From: Pristionchus mayeri
Lineage: Eukaryota > Nematoda > Chromadorea > Rhabditida > Neodiplogasteridae
Direction of reading: 5' to 3'
Assembly: GCA_036245805.1 (NCBI GenBank)
Contig: BTRK01000004.1
Span: 8,246,001 to 8,310,000 of the forward strand
DNA length: 64,000 nt
In this document: one piece after another, positions 1-7,845 of the stretch
Layout of the letters: the number at the start of each line of letters is the position of its first letter
Position numbering within the stretch: position 1 is the first letter of the stretch
The notes under the pieces: model-generated
Seen by the model: only the letters and a program-made list of their open reading frames with translations
Told to the model about the DNA's origin: nothing
Database searches by the model: none
Translations under genes and position numbers: made by a program

Positions 1-37
1 TCTCAAATCTTCTCGGCCTTTTGGCTGAGATAACCGC
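1..37 (+). repeat. Partial 38-bp U2 stem-loop I repeat
   Basis: The window opens one base into a 38-bp repeat of the kind seen at 2948-2985. A short unit probably therefore lies just outside the left edge. Confidence 0.75.
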
Positions 38-419
38 TTCAAGGAACCACCTTCTCTCTCACGACCACACCCACTCCCTCACCCAGCCTCCCCCCGCCTC
101 TCGTCCTCCCTCCGTCTCTCCCTCTGGCTCCCTTTTCACGCCATTTCTGAAGAGGAAAAAAGAATCTACATTATCGAAAAAAATTACTGAATTCTGTACT
201 TTATTTCAGATTTCATCAAAATGGTCAGAAGTCGTCATTTTCGAGATTTTCACTTTTCTTCGATTCTTCACTGTTTCTGCAGGGGAATGAAGGCGTATTC
301 TTTATCGCTATTTCCACATGAAATATGCACAAAAAACACGTCAGATGACATCGTTGTTGAGGCCAGAAGACAGCATCATTCAGACAACAACTTTTCATTT
401 TGATCGATTCATGCGCATT

Positions 420-522
420 GGCCTCTCCTGAGAGAGACCGTTCCAAAATTGAGTGGTTCCGGCCACGTCTTTTTACCAACGAGCCAGTTTGTATACAAAC
501 CTCAAACTTGGGAAGTTAATCC
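420..522 (-). ncRNA. Spliced-leader RNA, copy 1
   Basis: Same leader, Sm site and 3' stem as at 5167-5269. It lies downstream of the U5 gene at 670-790 and shares flanking variants (GGGGAATG) with copies 2 and 10. Confidence 0.92.
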
Positions 523-669
523 ATCGATGACAGCAACAGTTGAATACTCATAGGAAGGAAGTGTTCTACACCAACCACATTCACGAGCGATGCCAGGGGG
601 TATTTCCGTGGAAGGGAAAGATACAGGGAGGTTTAGGGAAGGATTTTCTTTTTGATTCTAGCCATTTTA

Positions 670-790
670 TTATCCCGCTCTTTCGAGGGGATTCCAAAAA
701 ATGAGTGATACTCATAGTTTGATCCTTTGCACGGAAATCTTTAGTAAAAGGCGAAAGATTTTCTCGAGCAAATGCAAAGGATCCAGAGTT
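670..790 (-). ncRNA. U5 snRNA, unit 1
   Basis: Intact copy with loop I and the 3' stem. It lies next to the U1 copy with an internal duplication (922-1114). Confidence 0.96.
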
Positions 791-921
791 GAAGAATGGA
801 CCACTCCTTCGCCTCCTTTACCACAAACGCTCTCTATTCTCACCGGGTGAGAGACCCTCTGTATTCGTGTCTGCACTCTCTACGTATCACATACTATTTT
901 TTTCTTTGCAGATTCGAAAAA

Positions 922-1114
922 GCAGGGTCGCGCGAACGCAACCCCTCACTCAAAAATGTCGCGCGAACGCAACCCCTCACTCAAAAATGTAGCTGTTTGC
1001 CAACCCCAACTCGGAGCTGCAATACAGGTCAGCGTGTCCGAAAGTGCAATGGACACGCCTCGCCGTAGGGTTCCCGTCTTCGTGATCACGAGAGACCCCC
1101 AGCCAGGTAAGTTT
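922..1114 (-). ncRNA. U1 snRNA with a 31-bp internal duplication, unit 1
   Basis: The 5' end, stem-loops I and II and the upstream motif are intact. A 31-bp segment (about 927-957, repeated at 958-988) is duplicated. It covers the Sm site and the first half of the 3' stem-loop. The predicted RNA is 193 nt, with two Sm sites and an extra half stem before the final hairpin. It may be non-functional or poorly assembled into Sm particles. Confidence 0.9.
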
Positions 1115-1845
1115 ATGAGCGATGCATTCACCCTCTTTCGTATGTGCAATCGTTCTCTAGCCACGCCGGGAGAGAAACCTCGCGCTCTCCTCCCCTCTCC
1201 CCCGCTCGATCTACACCCTCTGGCACCCATGATCTACGCACTATTCTTCCCCAGTCGATATCTGCGTCTCCCCGCTCTCTGATCTACCTCTTGTCTCCCA
1301 AATCCCCCTAATCGATACCTCCCTTCCCTCAGACCTCCAATGATCTACCCCCCGACACCTCTCTCGCACTCCCCACACCTCGAAATCAACTCTCCACCCT
1401 CTATCCCCCATCACGCCTCGAAATCCGCACTGAAATCGACCGAAATCAACACTTTTCAAAAAAGTGACATCGCTCATTTTCTAAAATCTTTGTTTCATAT
1501 GAAACGACATTCGAAAACCACATCAATCGACTCCATTTGAGGTCCTGATCACTCTCCGAGAAAGAACGGAGTCGATATCTCGATTTTTAAAATCACTTTT
1601 TTTTCACCCGCGCACCATTTTTGTCGAATTTACGCCGCTGTACAAAAATCGACTAGAGAGCCAATCGCCCTCTCCAACGCGCCGTCTCTGACGAGAGAGA
1701 GACGAGAGGAGAGGGAGGGCACTGAGGACGTCCGAGACGAGAACGCACCGCCCCCTCCAACCAACACTCCCTATCATTAGGGATCATGTCACATGTGAGG
1801 AATAGGCATTTCACCTCTCTTTCGATTCATTTTCCCCTAAGGGAA

Positions 1846-2029
1846 GGGCCGATCCCGGAGGCAGTGCAATACCGGGCCGACCCGTGGTAGGAGAGGAGCA
1901 AGCCCCTGCAACCCTACCCGGTTTCAAAAATCAGTTAATCTCGATGTTACCAATAGGTAACGTACCGGAGATTAAGCCGATAAGAACAGATACTACACTT
2001 TGATCTTAGCCAAAAGGCCGAGAAGCGAT
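1846..2029 (-). ncRNA. U2 snRNA, unit 1
   Basis: Complete copy, upstream of the duplicated U1 at 922-1114. A flanking variant at 1813 (A for G) is shared with the copy at 14622-14805. Confidence 0.97.
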
Positions 2030-2466
2030 ACTGTTGAATCGACAACAAACAAATTTTAAAACTACGGAAAGACTAGAATCTGCGGGTAAGGGACCACCCT
2101 CACTCTCTCGACCACACCCACTCCCTCACCCAGCCTCCCCCCGCCTCTCGTCCTCTCTCCGTCTCTCCCTCTGGCTCCCTTTTCACGCCATTTCTGAAGA
2201 GGAAAAAAGAATCTACATTATCGAAAAAAATTACTGAATTCTGTACTTTATTTCAGATTTCATCAAAATGGTCAGAAGTCGTCATTTTCGAGATTTTCAC
2301 TTTTCTTCGATTCTTCACTGTTTCTGCAGGGGAATGAAGGCGTATTCTTTATCGCTATTTCCACATGAAATATGCACAAAAAACACGTCAGATGACATCG
2401 TTGTTGAGGCCAGAAGACAGCATCATTCAGACAACAACTTTTCATTTTGATCGATTCATGCGCATT

Positions 2467-2569
2467 GGCCTCTCCTGAGAGAGACCGTTCCAAAATTGAG
2501 TGGTTCCGGCCACGTCTTTTTACCAACGAGCCAGTTTGTATACAAACCTCAAACTTGGGAAGTTAATCC
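2467..2569 (-). ncRNA. Spliced-leader RNA, copy 2
   Basis: Intact gene with its TAGAA motif at -46. The neighbouring U5 (2717-2830) is truncated. The flanking haplotype matches copy 1. Confidence 0.92.
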
Positions 2570-2716
2570 ATCGATGACAGCAACAGTTGAATACTCATAG
2601 GAAGGAAGTGTTCTACACCAACCACATTCACGAGCGATGCCAGGGGGTATTTCCGTGGAAGGGAAAGATACAGGGAGGTTTAGGGAAGGATTTTCTTTTT
2701 GATTCTAGCCATTTTA

Positions 2717-2830
2717 TTATCCCGCTCTTTCGAGGGGATTCCAAAAAATGAGTGATACTCATAGTTTGATCCTTTGCACGGAAATCTTTAGTAAAAGGCG
2801 AAAGATTTTCTCGAGCAAATGCAAAGGATC
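2717..2830 (-). pseudogene. U5 snRNA lacking its 5' end, unit 2
   Basis: U5 sequence is kept from GATCC onward, including loop I, the Sm site and the 3' stem. The first seven nucleotides (AACTCTG) and the whole upstream motif are replaced by the 38-bp U2-derived repeats. It is unlikely to be transcribed from its normal start. Confidence 0.88.
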
Positions 2831-2833
2831 AGT

Positions 2834-2985
2834 TTCTCAACCCTTCTCGACCTTTTCGCTAAGATAACCTCTTCTCAAATCTTCTCGGCCTTTTGGCTGA
2901 GATAACCGCTTCTCAACCCTTCTCGGCCTTTTGGCTAAGATAACCGCTTCTCAAATCTTCTCGGCCTTTTGGCTGAGATAACCGC
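2834..2985 (+). repeat. Four 38-bp repeats derived from the U2 5' end
   Basis: Four tandem 38-bp copies each contain TTCTCGGCCTTTTGGCT, which is nucleotides of U2 stem-loop I, followed by GAGATAACC or AAGATAACC. They read on the plus strand, opposite to the real U2 genes. Each can fold as CTCGGCC-TTTT-GGCTGAG. The first copy is diverged (CTCGACC-TTTT-CGCTAAG). The U2 sequence downstream of stem-loop I is missing, so these are fragments and not genes. Confidence 0.88.
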
Positions 2986-3366
2986 TTCAAGGAACCACCT
3001 TCTCTCTCACGACCACACCCACTCCCTCACCCAGCCTCCCCCCGCCTCTCGTCCTCCCTCCGTCTCTCCCTCTGGCTCCCTTTTCACGCCATTTCTGAAG
3101 AGGAAAAAAGAATCTACATTATCGAAAAAATTACTGAATTCTGTACTTTATTTCAGATTTCATCAAAATGGTCAGAAGTCGTCATTTTCGAGATTTTCAC
3201 TTTTCTTCGATTCTTCACTGTTTCTGCAGGCGAATGAAGTCGTATTCTTTATCGCTATTTCCACATGAAATATGCACAAAAAACACGTCAGATGACATCG
3301 TTGTTGAGGCCAGAAGACAGCATCATTCAGACAACAACTTTTCATTTTGATCGATTCATGCGCATT

Positions 3367-3469
3367 GGCCTCTCCTGAGAGAGACCGTTCCAAAATTGAG
3401 TGGTTCCGGCCACGTCTTTTTACCAACGAGCCAGTTTGTATACAAACCTCAAACTTGGGAAGTTAATCC
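3367..3469 (-). ncRNA. Spliced-leader RNA, copy 3 (900-bp unit)
   Basis: Intact gene inside a short unit. About 147 bp of upstream sequence is kept before the truncated U5 at 3617-3730. Confidence 0.92.
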
Positions 3470-3616
3470 ATCGATGACAGCAACAGTTGAATACTCATAG
3501 GAAGGAAGTGTTCTACACCAACCACATTCACGAGCGATGCCAGGGGGTATTTCCGTGGAAGGGAAAGATACAGGGAGGTTTAGGGAAGGATTTTCTTTTT
3601 GATTCTAGCCATTTTA

Positions 3617-3730
3617 TTATCCCGCTCTTTCGAGGGGATTCCAAAAAATGAGTGATACTCATAGTTTGATCCTTTGCACGGAAATCTTTAGTAAAAGGCG
3701 AAAGATTTTCTCGAGCAAATGCAAAGGATC
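3617..3730 (-). pseudogene. U5 snRNA lacking its 5' end, unit 3
   Basis: Same junction at GGATC as at 2830. It sits in the first 900-bp unit. Confidence 0.88.
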
Positions 3731-3733
3731 AGT

Positions 3734-3885
3734 TTCTCAACCCTTCTCAACCTTTTCGCTAAGATAACCTCTTCTCAAATCTTCTCGGCCTTTTGGCTGA
3801 GATAACCGCTTCTCAACCCTTCTCGGCCTTTTGGCTAAGATAACCGCTTCTCAAATCTTCTCGGCCTTTTGGCTGAGATAACCGC
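3734..3885 (+). repeat. Four 38-bp U2-derived repeats, second block
   Basis: Same four-copy layout, 900 bp further on. The first copy has one extra change (CTCAACC instead of CTCGACC). Confidence 0.87.
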
Positions 3886-4266
3886 TTCAAGGAACCACCT
3901 TCTCTCTCACGACCACACCCACTCCCTCACCCAGCCTCCCCCCGCCTCTCGTCCTCCCTCCGTCTCTCCCTCTGGCTCCCTTTTCACGCCATTTCTGAAG
4001 AGGAAAAAAGAATCTACATTATCGAAAAAATTACTGAATTCTGTACTTTATTTCAGATTTCATCAAAATGGTCAGAAGTCGTCATTTTCGAGATTTTCAC
4101 TTTTCTTCGATTCTTCACTGTTTCTGCAGGCGAATGAAGTCGTATTCTTTATCGCTATTTCCACATGAAATATGCACAAAAAACACGTCAGATGACATCG
4201 TTGTTGAGGCCAGAAGACAGCATCATTCAGACAACAACTTTTCATTTTGATCGATTCATGCGCATT

Positions 4267-4369
4267 GGCCTCTCCTGAGAGAGACCGTTCCAAAATTGAG
4301 TGGTTCCGGCCACGTCTTTTTACCAACGAGCCAGTTTGTATACAAACCTCAAACTTGGGAAGTTAATCC
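4267..4369 (-). ncRNA. Spliced-leader RNA, copy 4 (900-bp unit)
   Basis: Second short-unit copy. The upstream region is intact, and the neighbouring U5 (4517-4630) lacks its 5' end. Confidence 0.92.
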
Positions 4370-4516
4370 ATCGATGACAGCAACAGTTGAATACTCATAG
4401 GAAGGAAGTGTTCTACACCAACCACATTCACGAGCGATGCCAGGGGGTATTTCCGTGGAAGGGAAAGATACAGGGAGGTTTAGGGAAGGATTTTCTTTTT
4501 GATTCTAGCCATTTTA

Positions 4517-4630
4517 TTATCCCGCTCTTTCGAGGGGATTCCAAAAAATGAGTGATACTCATAGTTTGATCCTTTGCACGGAAATCTTTAGTAAAAGGCG
4601 AAAGATTTTCTCGAGCAAATGCAAAGGATC
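4517..4630 (-). pseudogene. U5 snRNA lacking its 5' end, unit 4
   Basis: Same junction, second 900-bp unit. The next copy to the right (5417-5537) is complete. Confidence 0.88.
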
Positions 4631-4633
4631 AGT

Positions 4634-4785
4634 TTCTCAACCCTTCTCGACCTTTTCGCTAAGATAACCTCTTCTCAAATCTTCTCGGCCTTTTGGCTGA
4701 GATAACCGCTTCTCAACCCTTCTCGGCCTTTTGGCTAAGATAACCGCTTCTCAAATCTTCTCGGCCTTTTGGCTGAGATAACCGC
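4634..4785 (+). repeat. Four 38-bp U2-derived repeats, third block
   Basis: This third block takes the place of the U2 gene and its upstream region to the left of SL copy 5. It joins the normal unit sequence at GGAACCACC. Confidence 0.87.
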
Positions 4786-5138
4786 TTCAAGGAACCACCT
4801 TCTCTCTCACGACCACACCCACTCCCTCACCCAGCCTCCCCCCGCCTCTCGTCCTCCCTCCGTCTCTCCCTCTGGCTCCCTTTTCACGCCATTTCTGAAG
4901 AGGAAAAAAGAATCTACATTATCGAAAAAATTACTGAATTCTGTACTTTATTTCAGATTTCATCAAAATGGTCAGAAGTCGTCATTTTCGAGATTTTCAC
5001 TTTTCTTCGATTCTTCACTGTTTCTGCAGGCGAATGAAGGCGTATTCTTTATCGCTATTTCCACATGAAATATGCACAAAAAACACGTCAGATGACATCG
5101 TTGTTGAGGCCAGAAGACAGCATCATTCAGACAACAAC

Positions 5139-5157
5139 TTTTCATTTTGATCGATTC
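5139..5157 (-). promoter_or_regulatory. Candidate 3' box after SL RNA
   Basis: GAATCGATCAAAATGAAAA begins 10 nt past the SL 3' stem. Confidence 0.5.
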
Positions 5158-5166
5158 ATGCGCATT

Positions 5167-5269
5167 GGCCTCTCCTGAGAGAGACCGTTCCAAAATTGAG
5201 TGGTTCCGGCCACGTCTTTTTACCAACGAGCCAGTTTGTATACAAACCTCAAACTTGGGAAGTTAATCC
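5167..5269 (-). ncRNA. Spliced-leader RNA (SL1-like), reference copy, unit 5
   Basis: About 103 nt. This RNA donates its first 22 nt to the 5' ends of mRNAs by trans-splicing. Seen here: the leader starts GGATTAACTT and ends CCCAAGTTTGAG, followed by the donor GTTTGT. It differs from canonical nematode SL1 at three of 22 positions (3, 8 and 10). The start of the intron forms the palindrome GTTTGTATACAAAC, or AGTTTG can pair with CAAACT across the splice site. The Sm site AATTTTGGAAC is followed by an 8-bp stem (GGTCTCTC, loop TCAG, GAGAGGCC). The 5' end is set by alignment to SL1. The promoter motif is at -46. It lies 147 bp downstream of U5. The assignment as an SL RNA is strong; which mRNAs receive it is unknown. 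Confidence 0.93.
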
Positions 5270-5310
5270 ATCGATGACAGCAACAGTTGAATACTCATAG
5301 GAAGGAAGTG

Positions 5311-5326
5311 TTCTACACCAACCACA
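5311..5326 (-). promoter_or_regulatory. Candidate proximal element of the SL RNA gene
   Basis: TAGAACAC begins at -46 from the SL start, and TGTGG lies 11 bp further upstream. It occupies the same position as the motifs of U1, U2 and U5. Present in every SL copy, including the short units. Confidence 0.6.
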
Positions 5327-5390
5327 TTCACGAGCGATGCCAGGGGGTATTTCCGTGGAAGGGAAAGATACAGGGAGGTTTAGGGAAGGA

Positions 5391-5405
5391 TTTTCTTTTT
5401 GATTC
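5391..5405 (-). promoter_or_regulatory. Candidate 3' box after U5
   Basis: GAATCAAAAAGAAAA begins 12 nt past the U5 3' end. The same element in unit 19 is altered to GAACC. Confidence 0.55.
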
Positions 5406-5416
5406 TAGCCATTTTA

Positions 5417-5537
5417 TTATCCCGCTCTTTCGAGGGGATTCCAAAAAATGAGTGATACTCATAGTTTGATCCTTTGCACGGAAATCTTTAGTAAAAGGCG
5501 AAAGATTTTCTCGAGCAAATGCAAAGGATCCAGAGTT
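5417..5537 (-). ncRNA. U5 snRNA, reference copy, unit 5
   Basis: About 121 nt. U5 holds exon ends together in the spliceosome through its loop I. The RNA begins AACTCTGGATCC. The invariant loop reads CGCCTTTTACTAAAG within a stem of AAATCTTT and AAAGATTT. The Sm site is ATTTTTTGG. The 3' stem is ATCCC-C-CTC with a GAAA loop and GAG-C-GGGAT, ending GGGATAA. Length and order match nematode U5. The 5' end is placed by alignment. The promoter motif (TAGAG at -46, CCCGG near -55) lies in the 131-bp gap to U1, so U5 probably has its own start. Confidence 0.97.
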
Positions 5538-5578
5538 GAAGAATGGACCACTCCTTCGCCTCCTTTACCACAAACGCT

Positions 5579-5594
5579 CTCTATTCTCACCGGG
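5579..5594 (-). promoter_or_regulatory. Candidate proximal element of U5
   Basis: CCCGG at -57 to -53 and TAGAGAGCG from -46. It lies in the 131-bp gap between U1 and U5 and is missing from the truncated U5 copies. Confidence 0.62.
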
Positions 5595-5644
5595 TGAGAG
5601 ACCCTCTGTATTCGTGTCTGCACTCTCTACGTATCACATACTAT

Positions 5645-5662
5645 TTTTTTCTTTGCAGATTC
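5645..5662 (-). promoter_or_regulatory. Candidate 3' box after U1
   Basis: GAATCTGCAAAGAAAAA begins 7 nt past the U1 3' end. Confidence 0.52.
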
Positions 5663-5668
5663 GAAAAA

Positions 5669-5830
5669 GCAGGGTCGCGCGAACGCAACCCCTCACTCAA
5701 AAATGTAGCTGTTTGCCAACCCCAACTCGGAGCTGCAATACAGGTCAGCGTGTCCGAAAGTGCAATGGACACGCCTCGCCGTAGGGTTCCCGTCTTCGTG
5801 ATCACGAGAGACCCCCAGCCAGGTAAGTTT
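5669..5830 (-). ncRNA. U1 snRNA, reference copy, unit 5
   Basis: About 162 nt. U1 recognises 5' splice sites in cis-splicing. The RNA starts AAACTTACCTGG, whose ACTTACCT pairs with the splice-site consensus. Stem-loop I contains GATCACGAAG (the U1-70K binding loop) and stem-loop II contains CATTGCAC (the U1A-type loop). The Sm site is ATTTTTGA. The 3' stem is GGGTTGCG-TTCG-CGCGACCC, and the RNA ends about CCCTGC. The length is within 2 nt of worm U1. The TAGAG motif is at -45 with CCCGG near -54. It is 131 bp from U5 and 731 bp from U2. Confidence 0.98.
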
Positions 5831-5870
5831 ATGAGCGATGCATTCACCCTCTTTCGTATGTGCAATCGTT

Positions 5871-5886
5871 CTCTAGCCACGCCGGG
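5871..5886 (-). promoter_or_regulatory. Candidate proximal element of U1
   Basis: CCCGG at -56 to -52 and TAGAGAACG from -45. The closest match to the U5 element. Confidence 0.62.
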
Positions 5887-6530
5887 AGAGAAACCTCGCG
5901 CTCTCCTCCCCTCTCCCCCGCTCGATCTACACCCTCTGGCACCCATGATCTACGCACTATTCTTCCCCAGTCGATATCTGCGTCTCCCCGCTCTCTGATC
6001 TACCTCTTGTCTCCCAAATCCCCCTAATCGATACCTCCCTTCCCTCAGACCTCCAATGATCTACCCCCCGACACCTCTCTCGCACTCCCCACACCTCGAA
6101 ATCAACTCTCCACCCTCTATCCCCCATCACGCCTCGAAATCCGCACTGAAATCGACCGAAATCAACACTTTTCAAAAAAGTGACATCGCTCATTTTCTAA
6201 AATCTTTGTTTCATATGAAACGACATTCGAAAACCACATCAATCGACTCCATTTGAGGTCCTGATCACTCTCCGAGAAAGAACGGAGTCGATATCTCGAT
6301 TTTTAAAATCACTTTTTTTTCACCCGCGCACCATTTTTGTCGAATTTACGCCGCTGTACAAAAATCGACTAGAGAGCCAATCGCCCTCTCCAACGCGCCG
6401 TCTCTGACGAGAGAGAGACGAGAGGAGAGGGAGGGCACTGAGGACGTCCGAGACGAGAACGCACCGCCCCCTCCAACCAACACTCCCTATCATTAGGGAT
6501 CATGTCACATGTGAGGAATAGGCATTTCGC

Positions 6531-6544
6531 CTCTCTTTCGATTC
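6531..6544 (-). promoter_or_regulatory. Candidate 3' box after U2
   Basis: GAATCGAAAGAGAG begins 18 nt past the U2 3' end, after a short AAGGG/CCCTT-like palindrome. Confidence 0.5.
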
Positions 6545-6561
6545 ATTTTCCCCTAAGGGAA

Positions 6562-6745
6562 GGGCCGATCCCGAAGGCAGTGCAATACCGGGCCGACCCG
6601 TGGTAGGAGAGGAGCAAGCCCCTGCAACCCTACCCGGTTTCAAAAATCAGTTAATCTCGATGTTACCAATAGGTAACGTACCGGAGATTAAGCCGATAAG
6701 AACAGATACTACACTTTGATCTTAGCCAAAAGGCCGAGAAGCGAT
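6562..6745 (-). ncRNA. U2 snRNA, reference copy, unit 5
   Basis: About 184 nt. U2 pairs with the intron branch point. The RNA starts ATCGCTTCTCGGCC. Stem-loop I is CTCGGCC-TTTT-GGCTAAG, and the branch-point recognition segment is GTGTAGTATCTG. The Sm site is ATTTTTGA. Stem III carries GGGCTTGCTCC, and stem IV holds TATTGCACTGCC, the U2A'/U2B'' region, ending CGGCCC. One base differs from the other copies: 6574 is A instead of G, which turns a C:G pair in stem IV into U:G. The motif TAG is at -46, with CCCGC near -55. Confidence 0.98.
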
Positions 6746-6786
6746 ACTGTTGAATCGACAACAAACAAATTTTAAAACTACGGAAA

Positions 6787-6802
6787 GACTAGAATCTGCG
6801 GG
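6787..6802 (-). promoter_or_regulatory. Candidate proximal element of U2
   Basis: CCCGC at -57 to -53 and TAGTCTTTCC from -46. The most diverged of the four, but in exactly the same place. Confidence 0.55.
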
Positions 6803-7181
6803 TAAGGGACCACCCTCACTCTCTCGACCACACCCACTCCCTCACCCAGCCTCCCCCCGCCTCTCGTCCTCCCTCCGTCTCTCCCTCTGGCTCCCTTTTC
6901 ACGCCATTTCTGAAGAGGAAAAAAGAATCTACATTATCGAAAAAATTACTGAATTCTGTACTTTATTTCAGATTTCATCAAAATGGTCAGAAGTCGTCAT
7001 TTTCGAGATTTTCACTTTTCTTCGATTCTTCACTGTTTCTGCAGGCGAATGAAGGCGTATTCTTTATCGCTATTTCCACATGAAATATGCACAAAAAACA
7101 CGTCAGATGACATCGTTGTTGAGGCCAGAAGACAGCATCATTCAGACAACAACTTTTCATTTTGATCGATTCATGCGCATT

Positions 7182-7284
7182 GGCCTCTCCTGAGAGAGAC
7201 CGTTCCAAAATTGAGTGGTTCCGGCCACGTCTTTTTACCAACGAGCCAGTTTGTATACAAACCTCAAACTTGGGAAGTTAATCC
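7182..7284 (-). ncRNA. Spliced-leader RNA, copy 6
   Basis: Unit 6, paired with U5 at 7432-7552. First copy with a full U2 (6562-6745) on its left in the standard arrangement. Confidence 0.92.
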
Positions 7285-7431
7285 ATCGATGACAGCAACA
7301 GTTGAATACTCATAGGAAGGAAGTGTTCTACACCAACCACATTCACGAGCGATGCCAGGGGGTATTTCCGTGGAAGGGAAAGATACAGGGAGGTTTAGGG
7401 AAGGATTTTCTTTTTGATTCTAGCCATTTTA

Positions 7432-7552
7432 TTATCCCGCTCTTTCGAGGGGATTCCAAAAAATGAGTGATACTCATAGTTTGATCCTTTGCACGGAAAT
7501 CTTTAGTAAAAGGCGAAAGATTTTCTCGAGCAAATGCAAAGGATCCAGAGTT
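7432..7552 (-). ncRNA. U5 snRNA, unit 6
   Basis: Intact copy between U1 (7684-7845) and SL (7182-7284). Confidence 0.96.
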
Positions 7553-7683
7553 GAAGAATGGACCACTCCTTCGCCTCCTTTACCACAAACGCTCTCTATT
7601 CTCACCGGGTGAGAGACCCTCTGTATTCGTGTCTGCACTCTCTACGTATCACATACTATTTTTTTCTTTGCAGATTCGAAAAA

Positions 7684-7845
7684 GCAGGGTCGCGCGAACG
7701 CAACCCCTCACTCAAAAATGTAGCTGTTTGCCAACCCCAACTCGGAGCTGCAATACAGGTCAGCGTGTCCGAAAGTGCAATGGACACGCCTCGCCGTAGG
7801 GTTCCCGTCTTCGTGATCACGAGAGACCCCCAGCCAGGTAAGTTT
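7684..7845 (-). ncRNA. U1 snRNA, unit 6
   Basis: Intact copy, followed downstream by U5 at 7432-7552; U2 lies upstream at 8577-8760. Confidence 0.97.

Larger units (their letters stand above)
2834..4633 (-). repeat. Two 900-bp short units (SL RNA plus truncated U5)
   Basis: The blocks 2834-3733 and 3734-4633 are direct repeats of 900 bp. Each has four 38-bp U2-derived repeats, an SL RNA gene with its upstream region, and a U5 gene cut at GGATC, but no U1 or U2. A third 38-bp block (4634-4785) leads into full unit 5. The 900-bp blocks share changes not seen elsewhere, such as GAAGTCG in place of GAAGGCG at about 3240 and 4140. This fits local duplication after one rearrangement. Confidence 0.9.

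Noticed and set aside
2834..2985. 38-bp direct repeats considered as a CRISPR array
   Set aside because: There are no spacers between the repeats, the sequence is U2 stem-loop I, and the genome is eukaryotic.
4968..5150. Repeated 60-codon frame (starts MVRSRHFRDF) preceded by TTTCAG, like a spliced exon
   Set aside because: It overlaps the downstream region of the SL gene on the other strand. No partner exon or domain was found. Identity between units is expected in this array.
4972..5226. Repeated 84-codon minus-strand frame
   Set aside because: Its start lies within the SL RNA gene itself, so it is a chance open frame.
5669..5830. Duplicated CAGGTAAGT at the U1 5' end taken as a real splice donor on the plus strand
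   Set aside because: It is the complement of the U1 splice-site recognition sequence.
5543..5998. Conserved 151-codon frame repeated in nearly every unit
   Set aside because: It runs antisense through the U1 gene and its promoter, and its conservation is explained by array homogenisation. The sequence is low in complexity and has no domain.
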